Of a stretch of 64,000 bases of DNA, positions 1-9,055 are shown in pieces (position 1 is the first letter of the stretch; each line of letters opens with the position of its first letter). Below the pieces are notes generated by a model. It was not told the DNA's origin. It made no database searches and saw only the letters and a program-made list of their open reading frames with translations. The stretch is from the NCBI RefSeq assembly GCF_001620365.2, contig NZ_LQMT02000040.1, positions 1,932 through 65,931 of the forward strand. Reading direction: 5' to 3'. This stretch comes from Amycolatopsis keratiniphila subsp. keratiniphila. GTDB lineage: Bacteria; Actinomycetota; Actinomycetes; Mycobacteriales; Pseudonocardiaceae. Both the position numbers and the translations under genes were made by a program.

Positions 1-362
1 AACGCGAGCCGTTCGGCGGGGGCCAGCGTGTCCAGCACCACCAGCATCGCGAGCCCCACCGAGTCGGCGAGCACCGCGTCGGCGGCGGGATCGGCCGAGG
101 AGTCGGCCGGTTCGGCGAGCCGGTCGTCGAGGGATTCCTCCCGCCGGTGGTCGCGCGAGCGCAACACGTTCAGGCACACCCGCGCCACCACCGTGGTCAG
201 CCAGCCGCCGAGGTTCTCGATCTCCGCCGCGTCGGTGCGGTTCAGCCGCAGCCACGTGTCCTGGACGGCGTCTTCGGCCTCACTGGCCGAGCCCAGCATC
301 CGGTAGGCCACCGCCCGCAGCCTGGTCCGGTGTTCCTCGAAACGTTCCGTCAGCCGATCCAC
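1..362 (-). CDS. ECF RNA polymerase sigma factor, SigJ/ECF41-like (partial)
   Basis: This is the N-terminal part of an extracytoplasmic-function sigma factor whose 3' end lies outside the window. Reading from a GTG at 360-362 gives VDRLTERFEEHRTRLRAVAY, followed by RMLGSASEAEDAVQDTWLR, which is sigma region 2.1-2.4 with the usual DxxQDTWLR core. LGGWLTTVVARVCLNVLRSR then matches the end of region 2 in the SigJ/ECF41 group. ECF41 factors normally carry a C-terminal SnoaL-like domain that controls activity in place of a separate anti-sigma factor; that part is not visible here. The start is 9 nt after the stop of the GH16 gene on the same strand, so the two may be co-transcribed. Confidence 0.85.
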   Translation of the reverse strand, partial: MDRLTERFEEHRTRLRAVAYRMLGSASEAEDAVQDTWLRLNRTDAAEIENLGGWLTTVVARVCLNVLRSRDHRREESLDDRLAEPADSSADPAADAVLADSVGLAMLVVLDTLAPAERLA

Positions 363-371
363 CGTTCACAT

Positions 372-1286
372 CTAACAGCCACCGAGATCGTCGGTGAACC
401 GCACGCCCGAAGACCGGTACGACGCGGCCCGATCGGCGGCGGCCTGCGGCGTCAGCACCTCGTTCTTCGCGTAGTAGACCCAGTCCACCTGTTCGAGGTA
501 GGTGCTCGTCCCGCCGCTGTGCTGCGTGAGGTCGATGAACCACTGGTTCACGTTGAGGGACATGTTCTGCCGCGGGTACACGTCGAACGGCCCGCCGCGG
601 TCGTGGTCGGCCACCAGGGCGCCGTCGATGTAGTACCGCACATGGCCGTCGGACACCGTCGCGACAACGGAGCGCCAGCCGTCGATGCTGCGGCGCTGGC
701 TGTCGCTCTTGTTCTCGGCGTACCAAGGATCCGGCGTGTAGGTGTGCCAGCTGGTCTGGAAGTTCACCGGCCCCGCCTCGCCCCATCCGCCGTTGGGCAG
801 GTACTCCGAGAAGTCCAGCTCGCTGTAGATCGGGTCGTTGGCGTAGCGGAGCGGGCTGATCGTGAAGAACGTCTGGTTGATCCGGTCGCCGTCGGGGCCG
901 GACGCCGGCGCGTCGGAGAAGCGGATCCGCGCCGCGTACGTGCCTTCGAAGAACCGCCGATCGGGCTGCATGATCTCGGCCTGCGTCGTCCCCGCGGGTG
1001 TGCCGTCGGTGGTGGAGGCGAGTTGCAGCACCTTGTCGCCGTCGGACGTCGGGAACGTGATGCCCTCGGGCGCCCAGCGCGCACCGCCGACACCGGGGCC
1101 GCCCGCTCCGGAGCGCACCTGCCAGCCGTGCTGGGCGAGGAGACCGTCGGTGTGCGAGCCGTAGTGGAAGTCGTCGAACAGCGCCCCGCAACCGGCCGCT
1201 CCCGAAGCGGCGCCCGGCGCCAGAGCCAGTGCGGTGACCGACAAGGCCGCGACGGCGGCGGCGCGGAACTTCCCTGAGGTCGACAT
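372..1286 (-). CDS. Secreted GH16-family glycoside hydrolase
   Basis: The product is a 304-residue exported enzyme, probably an endo-beta-glucanase or related GH16 hydrolase acting on extracellular polysaccharide. A Sec signal peptide covers about residues 1-30, ending in GAASGAAG. The GH16 signature ExDxxE is visible as E156-L-D158-F-S-E161; E156 would be the nucleophile and E161 the acid/base. Conserved beta-jellyroll segments with Trp/Tyr residues follow, and there is no carbohydrate-binding module. The ATG at 1286 is chosen because AAAGGAG lies 6 nt upstream; a longer in-frame extension has no such site. The gene is divergent from a HutC-type GntR regulator with a dre-like palindrome between them, which suggests sugar-responsive repression. 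The exact substrate cannot be read from the sequence. Confidence 0.8.
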   Translation of the reverse strand: MSTSGKFRAAAVAALSVTALALAPGAASGAAGCGALFDDFHYGSHTDGLLAQHGWQVRSGAGGPGVGGARWAPEGITFPTSDGDKVLQLASTTDGTPAGTTQAEIMQPDRRFFEGTYAARIRFSDAPASGPDGDRINQTFFTISPLRYANDPIYSELDFSEYLPNGGWGEAGPVNFQTSWHTYTPDPWYAENKSDSQRRSIDGWRSVVATVSDGHVRYYIDGALVADHDRGGPFDVYPRQNMSLNVNQWFIDLTQHSGGTSTYLEQVDWVYYAKNEVLTPQAAADRAASYRSSGVRFTDDLGGC

Positions 1287-1347
1287 CCCGTCTCCTTTAC
1301 CACTGGTCAGTTTCTTTCCACCGTCGCCCGGTGAAGTGGTAAAGTCA

Positions 1348-1363
1348 ATAGGTCTAGACAACT
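1348..1363. promoter_or_regulatory. dre-like operator for HutC/DasR-type GntR regulator
   Basis: ATAGGTCTAGACAACT contains the perfect palindrome GTCTAGAC (1352-1359), which fits the HutC-subfamily rule GT-N-TA-N-AC. It also matches most of the DasR-responsive element AGTGGTCTAGACCACT. It sits between the divergent GH16 gene and GntR gene. A related partial motif, ACTGGTCAGT, occurs at 1302-1311 closer to the GH16 start. Binding by the adjacent regulator is inferred. Confidence 0.6.
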
Positions 1364-1407
1364 TGTCCACCAGCCAATTCGCCGTGACCACTGGGTAAGC
1401 TGTGGTC

Positions 1408-2118
1408 ATGCGGCGCACAGAGGTCAAGGATCGGCTACGCCAGCTCATCGAGCGGCGGCAGCCGGGCGAGGTCCTGCCTTCGGAACGCGCGCTGAGCACC
1501 GAAATCGGCGTCTCGCGCCCCACTCTGCGGGCCGCGATCGACGAACTGGAGCGCGACGGTCTCGTGGTCCGCGAGCACGGCCGCGGCACGTTCACCGCGC
1601 CGCGCAAGATCTCCCAGGACCTCCTGCCCGCCACCGGCGGCGAGCAGTTCGCCCCGCCCGCCGAGGGTCACTGGACGAGCCGCGTGATCGACTTCGCCAC
1701 CACGCCGGCGGGTGCCCGGCTGGGCAAACGGCTCGAAGTCTCTCCCGGTCACGTCCTGGTGGCCGTCACCCGCGTCCGCGTCGTCGAAGAGGCACCGATG
1801 GCGATCGAGCGGATCCTGGTCCCGCGCGACCTCGTGCCCGACATCACGGCCGCGGGGTTCGAGTCCGGCTCGTTCTACGAACTGCTCCGCACGCGGTACG
1901 AGGTCGTGCCCGCGACGGCCGTGCAGATCATCGAGCCGACCGTCACCGACCCCGACGAGTCCGGCCTGCTCGGCGTCCCGCAGCACTCCCCCGCGCTGCT
2001 GTTCGAACGCACCACCCGCGGCGACGGCGGCCGCGTGATCGAGTACACCCGCTCGATCTACCGGGGCGACCGCTACCGGATCACCTCGCACCTGACGTTC
2101 GACCACACCTCGGGCTGA
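1408..2118 (+). CDS. GntR-family regulator, HutC/DasR subfamily
   Basis: A 236-residue cytoplasmic repressor. Residues 1-70 form a GntR winged helix (LPSERALSTEIGVSRPTLRAA, then DGLVVREHGRGTF), and the rest is a UTRA ligand-binding domain (VTRVRVVEEAPMAIERILVP, with YTRSIYRG near the end). UTRA domains in this subfamily usually bind sugar phosphates or other small effectors. It is divergent from the GH16 gene and shares its 120-bp control region, so local control of that enzyme and of itself is likely. The start could also be the GTG at 1402, two codons earlier; no clear ribosome binding site decides between them. Confidence 0.85.
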   Translation: MRRTEVKDRLRQLIERRQPGEVLPSERALSTEIGVSRPTLRAAIDELERDGLVVREHGRGTFTAPRKISQDLLPATGGEQFAPPAEGHWTSRVIDFATTPAGARLGKRLEVSPGHVLVAVTRVRVVEEAPMAIERILVPRDLVPDITAAGFESGSFYELLRTRYEVVPATAVQIIEPTVTDPDESGLLGVPQHSPALLFERTTRGDGGRVIEYTRSIYRGDRYRITSHLTFDHTSG

Positions 2119-2170
2119 CTCCGGCGCGCCGGGCCGGTCGCGGCCGGAGTCCATGTAAGACTCCCGGGCG

Positions 2171-5100
2171 ATGTACACCCCGTCCGATCTCGCCGACCTG
2201 CTCGAATGCGAGCACCGCAGCATCCTCAACCAGGCGCTGGCCGCGGGCCTGCCGGGCGCGCCGAGGCCGGGTTCCGGGCCGGATCAGCTCGCGGTCACGC
2301 ACGGGCGCGCGCACGAGGCCGCGACGCTGGACAAGCTTCGCGGCGAGCGGAGCGCCGTCGTCGAGATCGACGAACGCGATCCGGCCGTCGCCGCGAAGGC
2401 CACCGAAGAAGCGCTTCGGGCCGGTGCTCCGGTGATCTACCAGGCGGTCTTCCACGACGGCGAGTTCTCCGGCCGGGCCGACTTCCTGATGCGGGACGAC
2501 GAAGGCCGCTACGAGGTCTACGACACGAAGCTGGCCCGGCACGCGAAACCCGCCGCCGTCGTCCAGCTGACCGCCTACGCCGACGCCCTGCGCAGGGCGG
2601 GCTGGCCCGCCGGCCCGCAAATGCACCTGCTGCTCGGCGATCACAGCACGCGCTCGTTCCGCGTCGACGACTTCCTCCCGCTGGTGGACCGGCTCCGCGC
2701 CCGGCTGCGTAACCGGCCGCCGACCCTGCCGGTCCAGCTCTGGGCCGACGAACGGCCCGCGTGCGCCGGCTGCTCCTACGCCGCGCACTGCGCGAGCGCC
2801 CGCGAAGCCGACCGCGACCTTTCGCTGGTCGCTGGGATGCGCGGCGATCAGCGGCGCAAGCTCGTCGCGGCGGGACTCGGCACCATCGACGCGCTCGCGG
2901 CCGCCGCACCGGAAGACCGTCCGCGCGACATCTCGACGACGTCGTTCACCACGCTGCGCGCCCAGGCCGCGATCCAGGTCCGGCAGGACGAAACCGGGCA
3001 GATCGCCTACGAGGTCATCGATCCGGACGCGCTGGCCGAACTGCCGCCGCCCGCCCCCGGCGACGTCTTCTTCGACATGGAGGGTGACCCGTACGCGCTT
3101 GCGGGCGAAGGGCTCGAATACCTCTTCGGCGCCGTGACCGCCGACGACGGCACGAAGTTCACCCCGTTCTGGGCGCACAACCGGTCGCAGGAGAAGCGGG
3201 CCTTCGAAGAGTTCGTAGACTTCGCCACCGCGAGGCTCGCCGAGCATCCGGGCTCGCACGTCTACCACTACGCGCCGTACGAGGTCACCGCGATCAAACG
3301 GCTCGCCGCCGTGCACGGGACCCGTGAGGACGCCGTCGACCATCTGCTGCGCAGCGGCGGTCTGGTCGACCTGTATTCCGTGGTGCGCAAGGCACTCCGG
3401 GTCTCGCAGCGGTCGTACTCGATCAAGTATCTCGAGCCGCTCTACATGCCTGAAGCCCGCGACGGGGACGTCAAGACGGCGGTGTCGAGCATCGAGGCCT
3501 ACGAGGAGTATCTGACGCTCACCGCCTCCGGCGAGACCGAGCACGCCGACGAGGTGCTGCGCGGGATCAGCGACTACAACGAATACGACTGCGTCTCCAC
3601 GCTGCGGCTCTTCGAGTTCCTCCACGAGATCCGCGTGGTGGAAGGGATCGCGCTCGCGGAGCCGCCCGAAGAGTCCGATGTGGACGCTCTGCTCCGCCAG
3701 ACCGAAGAGGACGTCGCCGCTCAGAAACGCGCCGAACGCGCGGCGCAGCTGGCCGCGCTGGTCGATCCGCTGCTGGACGGGCTGCCCGACGATCCGGCCG
3801 AGTTCACCGGCGAGGACCGCGCCCGCGCGCTGCTGGCCGCGTCGGTCGGCTATCACCGCCGCGAGACGAATCCGGCGTGGTGGGAGTACTTCCGCCAGCT
3901 GGCCGCCCCGCTAGGCGATCTGGAGACCGACAACGCCTGCACCGTCCCGATCTCGCTGGAAGCCGGGGAATGGGTTCCGCCGTCGGGCCGGGTCCGCAAG
4001 GCGAAGCGCTCACTCGTCCTCCGCTGCGACCCGGACCGCCCGCATCCCTTCGCCCCCGGCGACGACGTCCGCTTGCGGTACGGCGCCGCCGCGCGCGACG
4101 CCAAGGTCGTCTCGGCCACCGCCGTCGAACTGACCCTCGAAGAAAGCTGCGCGCCCGACGAGACCACCGCCGACCGGCCGGTCGCGGTGCTGCCCGGGAG
4201 CCCGGTCCGCCCCTCCCCCAAGGACGACGCCGTCGCGGACCTCGCCCGCCTCGTCGTCGACGGCCTGCCGGCGCTGCCCGCGCATCCCGGCGTCGATCTG
4301 CTCCGGCGCACGACACCCCGGCTTCGCGACGACAAGACCCTGCCCGAACCCGGGGCCGACCTGGTGACCACGGTGATCGAGGCCGTCGAGGCGCTCGATG
4401 GCTCCACGCTGGCCGTCCAAGGCCCGCCGGGCGCGGGCAAGACCTATCTGGCAGGCAGGCTGATCGCGAAACTCGTGCGCGCGGGCAAGACGATCGCCGT
4501 CACCTCGACCAGTCACAAGGCCGTGGAGAACGTGCTGTCCGCCACGCTGAAGAACGCGCCGGATCTGCCGTGCGCGAAACGCGCCAAGCGCACCCCGGAT
4601 CCGGCCGCGCCGTGGGAGCAGCCGAAGACCAATCCCGCGCTGGTGAAATGGCGCGAGGAGCACGACACCGGTCATCTGGTCGGCGGCACCGCCTGGACCT
4701 TCGCGAACGCCGCGATCCGGGAAGAGCCCTTCGACCTGCTGATCATCGACGAGGCGGGCCAGTTCGCCCTCGCCGACGCGCTCGCGGTGTCGATGTGCGC
4801 CAAGAATCTCCTACTGCTGGGCGATCCGCAGCAGCTGCCGCAGGTCGTACAGGGCACGCATCCCGCCGGCGCCGAGGCGTCCGCGCTCGGGCACCTGATC
4901 GGCGAGGCGGACATCATCCCGGCCGAACTCGGGTACTTCCTCGACGAGACCCGGCGGATGCATCCCGCCGTCTGCGCGCCGGTGTCACGGCTGTCCTACG
5001 CGGGCCGTCTGCACTCGCATCCCTCGGCGGCCGAACGCGCGATCGACGGTGTCGAATCGGGCCTGTACCTCGCCGAGGTCGACCACCACGGCAACACGAC

Positions 5101-5566
5101 GCGGTCGGTCGAGGAGGCCGAGGCGGTCACCTCTCTGGTCGCCGAACTCCACGGCCGCCCCTGGACCGATCACGGCGAGCCCCGGCCGCTCGGCGACGAG
5201 GACATCCTGGTCGTGGCGCCGTACAACCTGCAGGCCAGGGTCGTCGCTCGCGCGCTGGACGAGGCCGGGCATCCCGGCGTGCGGGTGGGCACGGTGGACC
5301 GGTTCCAGGGCCAGGAGGCGCCGGTGGTGATCACCACGATGACCTCGTCGTCGGCGGTCGATCTGCCGCGTGGCCTGGACTTCCTGCTCTCCCGGAACCG
5401 GCTCAACGTGGCGCTTTCGCGGGCGCAGGCGCTCGCGATCGTGGTCTGTTCGCCGCGCCTGGTCGAGGCCGACATCCGCACGGTCGACCAGATGCGGCTG
5501 GTTTCGGGCATGCTCGGGTTGATGACCGAAGCCGTGCCGTGGCACGCAGGACGGAGTGGACGATGA
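2171..5566 (+). CDS. TM0106-family RecB-like Fe-S nuclease fused to SF1 helicase
   Basis: A 1131-residue multi-domain DNA enzyme. The N-terminal domain is a RecB/Cas4-like nuclease. D104, D118-T-K120 and Q132 form the PD-(D/E)xK-type core, and C13 with C198-x2-C201-x5-C207 matches the four-Cys iron-sulphur cage of AddB/Cas4/Dna2-type nucleases. Next comes a DEDD-like exonuclease domain typical of TM0106 proteins (FFDMEGDP, then HYAPYEVTAIKRL and YNEYDCVSTLRL). The C-terminal third is a Dna2/Upf1-type SF1 helicase with Walker A G751-T758, Walker B D860-E861, a VDRFQGQE motif and NRLNVALSRA. It ends in an ATGA overlap with a small acidic protein gene. DNA end processing or defence are both possible roles; neither is shown by the sequence. 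Confidence 0.88.
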   Translation: MYTPSDLADLLECEHRSILNQALAAGLPGAPRPGSGPDQLAVTHGRAHEAATLDKLRGERSAVVEIDERDPAVAAKATEEALRAGAPVIYQAVFHDGEFSGRADFLMRDDEGRYEVYDTKLARHAKPAAVVQLTAYADALRRAGWPAGPQMHLLLGDHSTRSFRVDDFLPLVDRLRARLRNRPPTLPVQLWADERPACAGCSYAAHCASAREADRDLSLVAGMRGDQRRKLVAAGLGTIDALAAAAPEDRPRDISTTSFTTLRAQAAIQVRQDETGQIAYEVIDPDALAELPPPAPGDVFFDMEGDPYALAGEGLEYLFGAVTADDGTKFTPFWAHNRSQEKRAFEEFVDFATARLAEHPGSHVYHYAPYEVTAIKRLAAVHGTREDAVDHLLRSGGLVDLYSVVRKALRVSQRSYSIKYLEPLYMPEARDGDVKTAVSSIEAYEEYLTLTASGETEHADEVLRGISDYNEYDCVSTLRLFEFLHEIRVVEGIALAEPPEESDVDALLRQTEEDVAAQKRAERAAQLAALVDPLLDGLPDDPAEFTGEDRARALLAASVGYHRRETNPAWWEYFRQLAAPLGDLETDNACTVPISLEAGEWVPPSGRVRKAKRSLVLRCDPDRPHPFAPGDDVRLRYGAAARDAKVVSATAVELTLEESCAPDETTADRPVAVLPGSPVRPSPKDDAVADLARLVVDGLPALPAHPGVDLLRRTTPRLRDDKTLPEPGADLVTTVIEAVEALDGSTLAVQGPPGAGKTYLAGRLIAKLVRAGKTIAVTSTSHKAVENVLSATLKNAPDLPCAKRAKRTPDPAAPWEQPKTNPALVKWREEHDTGHLVGGTAWTFANAAIREEPFDLLIIDEAGQFALADALAVSMCAKNLLLLGDPQQLPQVVQGTHPAGAEASALGHLIGEADIIPAELGYFLDETRRMHPAVCAPVSRLSYAGRLHSHPSAAERAIDGVESGLYLAEVDHHGNTTRSVEEAEAVTSLVAELHGRPWTDHGEPRPLGDEDILVVAPYNLQARVVARALDEAGHPGVRVGTVDRFQGQEAPVVITTMTSSSAVDLPRGLDFLLSRNRLNVALSRAQALAIVVCSPRLVEADIRTVDQMRLVSGMLGLMTEAVPWHAGRSGR

Positions 5567-5853
5567 CCGAGAACGACCCGGACAAGGAAATCCTCGACGC
5601 CGAGATCGTCGAAGAGTCCCCGACGGCCCCTGTCGAGGTACCGGAGCCGGATTACAGCGAGGGTGGCGTGCCCTCGTTCGACCACGTGCGGGACCGGATC
5701 GAGCAGCGCTACACGACCTCGCTGGGCTCGACCGAACTCGCGGGCCTCGGCGGCAAGGAAGACGTCGCTTCGCTGGACAAGAAGATCGCCGACCGCGACA
5801 AGGCCGCGAAGGACAAGCTGGCCGAGATCCGCCGCGCGATGCGGGAGCAGTGA
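5563..5853 (+). CDS. Small acidic conserved protein coupled to nuclease-helicase
   Basis: A 96-residue soluble protein with no recognised catalytic motif. The first half is acidic and probably disordered (DNDPDKE-type and EIVEESPT stretches). The second half is predicted helical and highly charged (DKKIADRDKAAKDKLAEIRR), suggesting a coiled coil or a binding surface. Its ATG overlaps the TGA of the nuclease-helicase gene (ATGA), so the two are very likely translated together. That arrangement suggests a partner or regulator of the nuclease. Function is unknown. Confidence 0.75.
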   Translation: MTENDPDKEILDAEIVEESPTAPVEVPEPDYSEGGVPSFDHVRDRIEQRYTTSLGSTELAGLGGKEDVASLDKKIADRDKAAKDKLAEIRRAMREQ

Positions 5854-5854
5854 G

Positions 5855-8800
5855 CTAATCCCAATGCGGTGAACCGGCTTTCACCGCGAGGGCCCGCGCC
5901 TTCCGGTAGTGCCCGGCGGCGGCCTCCGGCCTGCCGAGAGCCGTGGCCAGGTCGCCGAGGTAGCGGGCGACCGGGCGGAGGGTGAGCATCCCGCTCCCGG
6001 CACCGGCGATCTCGTCCTCGGCGGGCAGCAGGTCGGCGTACAGGCGTTCCATCGCCGGCCGGTCGCCGAGTTCGATCGCGACCACGGCGTGCAGACAGGA
6101 TCGGGCCTCGAACAGCAGGTCCCGGGGCGAATCCGGGATCGGGAGGATCGGACGGCACCAGCTTTCGTAGGCGCCGTAGCTCTCCTCCAGCGCTCGCGGT
6201 GGCAAACCTCGCTGGAGCCGGTCGCAGTACAGGGCGAGCGCGAGGATCCCGTTGTCCACTCCGGACATGGCCGTTCCGGCGAGCCCCGCCGCCGCGGCAC
6301 GATAGGCGGCTGCCCCGCCGGGGCCGGTCATCGCGGTCCGCATCGCGCGATACCACCGGGTGAACACGCCGACGAGCGGCAGGCCGTACTTCTCCCCGAG
6401 TTCGTCGGCCGACGCGGCGTGCCGGTCCGCGGCGGCGAACTCCGCGAGCGCGCTCTTCGCCTGCAGGAGCACGAGATGTCCGAGTACCTCGAACGTCACC
6501 AGCCCGTGCCGTGAGGCGAGATCGACCAGTTCGGCGCCGATCGCGGCCCGCTCGGGGGCGAGCCCCGCGCGGTCGAAGGACTGCAGGAACCGGGCGTTGA
6601 GCGCGAACGCGAGCAGCGCCGGGTCTCCGAGTCCGCGGGCGAGCGTCTCGGCTTCCCATGCCGCCTCACGAGCCCGCCGTCCGCCCGTGTTGCGCAGTTC
6701 GACGGCGAGGGTGGCCAGCAGGCGGCACCGCTCGGCCCGCCGATCCCGCGGTAGCGCGGCGAGGGTCCGCTCGACGGCGTCCGCGATCCGGGAAGCGAGC
6801 TCCCTGTCGTCGCTTTCGGTCCAGCTGGCGGGGACGTCGAAGGCGCCGATCGTCCGTGCGGTCAGCAGCGGATCGTCCAGCTTTTCCGCCAGTTCCAACG
6901 CTTCGGCCCGATACCGCCGCGACCGGCCGAGGCCGCCGGCGACGGCCGAAGCGCGGGCCAGGCCCATGATCAGCTCCAGCCGCTTCTCCGGGTCGGAGCC
7001 GCCGGATCGGTCGTACGCGGTGAGCGCCGCCTCCCAGAGCCGTGCCGCTTCCGTTGGGGCGAAACGACTTTCGGCACGTTCCGCGGCCGCCCGCGCGTAC
7101 CGTGCGGCCCGGTCACCATGCTCCTCCGACAGCAGGAAATGGTGTGCCAGCGCGTCGACGTCGTCCGGGCGAAGACGTTCCAGCGCTTGAGCGATCCCGC
7201 CGTGCTCGCGGGTCCGTCGCGAACGGGAGAGGTCGTGGTAGAGCGTGTCGCGGACGAGCGCGTGCGCGAACCGGAACCGGTTCGGCGCCCGCTCGGTCAG
7301 GATTCCTTGCCTGGCCGCGATTTCCACCGCGTCGAGCGCGGTTTCCCCCGCCAGCGCCTCGAGTACGTCCAGATCGACGTCCGTACCGAGCACCGCCGCG
7401 CGCCGCACCACACCGCGGACCTCGTCCGGTAACGCGGCCACCCGGTGCCGGACGACGTCGCGGACTCCCGGCGGCACCGCGGCCAAGGCGGCGGGCCCCT
7501 CGTCGGCCAGCAGCCGGGCGAGTTCACGGACGAAGAACGCGTTTCCGCCGCTTCGCCGGTGGAGTACCGCGGCGGTCTCCGGCTCGACGTCTTCCCCGGT
7601 CGTGGCCCTGACCAGCGCGGCGATCTCGGTCTCGGGCAGCCCTCCGAGATAGATCCGCTCCGGCTCGTGCCGAGCGGCCCGGCCGAGGAAGTCCGTCAAC
7701 CGGGCGGGCGGGTCGGTGCCGCGATAGGTCGCGACGATCAGCACCGGCTCGCTCAGCACCGAGGCCAGCAGCGCCAGCGTCTCCTCGCCCGCCCAGTGCA
7801 GATCGTCGAGGACGAGCAGCAAGGGCGCGGCACCGGACAGGTAGGAGGCGACCGCCCGGTGCCATCGCCAGCGCGCGGCGAGGGGATCTTCGGTCGCGGG
7901 CTCCGCGGTCGGTGGCGCTCCGTAGCCGGCGTCGGCGAGGGTGGCGAGGATCCGGGTCCAGGCGTAGGCGGGCGGCGCGCCCTCGTCGTCGGGGTTGCTC
8001 CCCCAGGCCGTGGTCCAGCCTCGCGCGGCGAGACGGGCGGAGAACGCCTCGGCGAGCGCGGTCTTCCCCACCCCCGCCTCACCCGACACGAGCACCAGCC
8101 GCGACCCAACCGAGGCTTCTTCGAGCCTGGCCAGTTCCGCGTCCCGCCCGATCAGCGGCCGCTCGGGGATCTCGGGCACGGACGGCTCCAGCCGGGGCGC
8201 TTGCGCGAGGATGTCGGCTTCCAGGTCCCGCAGGCCCGCGCCGGGATCGATGCCGAGCTCGTCGGCGAGCCGTTCTCGCGTCGCGCGCAACACCGCCAGA
8301 GCGTCGCCTTGCCGTCCGGAGCGGTAGAGCGCCAGTGCCAAGAGCCGGGAACCGTTCTCCCGCAAGGGGAACTCGCGTACCCGTGGCTCCAGCTCGGGGA
8401 TCACCTCGGCGGCCCGGCCGAGCGCGAGAAGGGCATCGGCACGAAGTTCGCCCGCCAGTAACCGGAGTTCGGTCAGCCGGGAGACCTCGCCGAGTGCCCA
8501 GCCTTCCTCGGCGAACTCGGCGTACGCGGGACCGCGCCACAGCGCGAGCGCGGTGTCCACTTGAGACAGTGCCGCGTCCGCCCGGCGGGCGTCGAGGAGC
8601 TCACGGGCCGTGGCGACGGCGGCCTCGAAATCCCACGCGTCGACGGAATCCGCGCGCAGGGCGTAGCCGCGGGCGACCGTGACGAGCAGCCGCGCGGGCT
8701 CACGGGGCGCACGATCCGGTTCCAGCGCGCGGCGCAGGGCACCGACGAAGGTCTGGACCGCGCCGACCGCGCCCTCGGGCGGGCGTTCCCACAGGTCGTC

Positions 8801-8938
8801 GACCAGGCGTTCCACCGGCACGACCCGGCCGCGGGCGATCAGCAGCCTGGCCAGCACCGCGCGGTGCCGAGGGCCCTTGAGCCCGACTTCGCCCCGCCCG
8901 TCCTCGGCCACGAGCGGGCCGAGCACACCGAACCGCAT
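5855..8938 (-). CDS. AfsR/SARP-type regulator with ATPase and TPR domains
   Basis: A 1027-residue transcriptional regulator. Residues 1-90 are an OmpR-like winged helix and residues 95-245 the bacterial transcriptional activation domain (BTAD) of SARP proteins. An AAA/STAND ATPase follows, with Walker A G286-EAGVGKT-293 and Walker B LLLVLDDLHWAG around D378-D379. The C-terminal half is alpha-helical repeat of TPR type. The ATG at 8938 has a near-perfect AAGGAGGTGACG leader; an upstream in-frame GTG lies inside that site and was rejected. Proteins of this type often activate antibiotic clusters, but no biosynthetic cluster is beside it here, so the target is unknown. Confidence 0.88.
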   Translation of the reverse strand: MRFGVLGPLVAEDGRGEVGLKGPRHRAVLARLLIARGRVVPVERLVDDLWERPPEGAVGAVQTFVGALRRALEPDRAPREPARLLVTVARGYALRADSVDAWDFEAAVATARELLDARRADAALSQVDTALALWRGPAYAEFAEEGWALGEVSRLTELRLLAGELRADALLALGRAAEVIPELEPRVREFPLRENGSRLLALALYRSGRQGDALAVLRATRERLADELGIDPGAGLRDLEADILAQAPRLEPSVPEIPERPLIGRDAELARLEEASVGSRLVLVSGEAGVGKTALAEAFSARLAARGWTTAWGSNPDDEGAPPAYAWTRILATLADAGYGAPPTAEPATEDPLAARWRWHRAVASYLSGAAPLLLVLDDLHWAGEETLALLASVLSEPVLIVATYRGTDPPARLTDFLGRAARHEPERIYLGGLPETEIAALVRATTGEDVEPETAAVLHRRSGGNAFFVRELARLLADEGPAALAAVPPGVRDVVRHRVAALPDEVRGVVRRAAVLGTDVDLDVLEALAGETALDAVEIAARQGILTERAPNRFRFAHALVRDTLYHDLSRSRRTREHGGIAQALERLRPDDVDALAHHFLLSEEHGDRAARYARAAAERAESRFAPTEAARLWEAALTAYDRSGGSDPEKRLELIMGLARASAVAGGLGRSRRYRAEALELAEKLDDPLLTARTIGAFDVPASWTESDDRELASRIADAVERTLAALPRDRRAERCRLLATLAVELRNTGGRRAREAAWEAETLARGLGDPALLAFALNARFLQSFDRAGLAPERAAIGAELVDLASRHGLVTFEVLGHLVLLQAKSALAEFAAADRHAASADELGEKYGLPLVGVFTRWYRAMRTAMTGPGGAAAYRAAAAGLAGTAMSGVDNGILALALYCDRLQRGLPPRALEESYGAYESWCRPILPIPDSPRDLLFEARSCLHAVVAIELGDRPAMERLYADLLPAEDEIAGAGSGMLTLRPVARYLGDLATALGRPEAAAGHYRKARALAVKAGSPHWD

Positions 8939-9055
8939 CGTCACCTCCTTCACCGACGGTGATCATCGTGCCCTGGCCGCTCGGTCGTCGCTGACCGGGC
9001 GCTGATTCGGGCCGGGGACGCTGGCGGTCATCACGGAACGACCAGGAAGGTACCC

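Noticed and set aside
2081..3856. 591-codon minus-strand frame
   Set aside because: It lies antisense to the nuclease-helicase. Composition is unlike a protein and no domain is present.
5855..8938. Cluster-situated activator of an antibiotic pathway
   Set aside because: No PKS, NRPS, terpene or other biosynthetic core gene is in the window near either AfsR-like gene.
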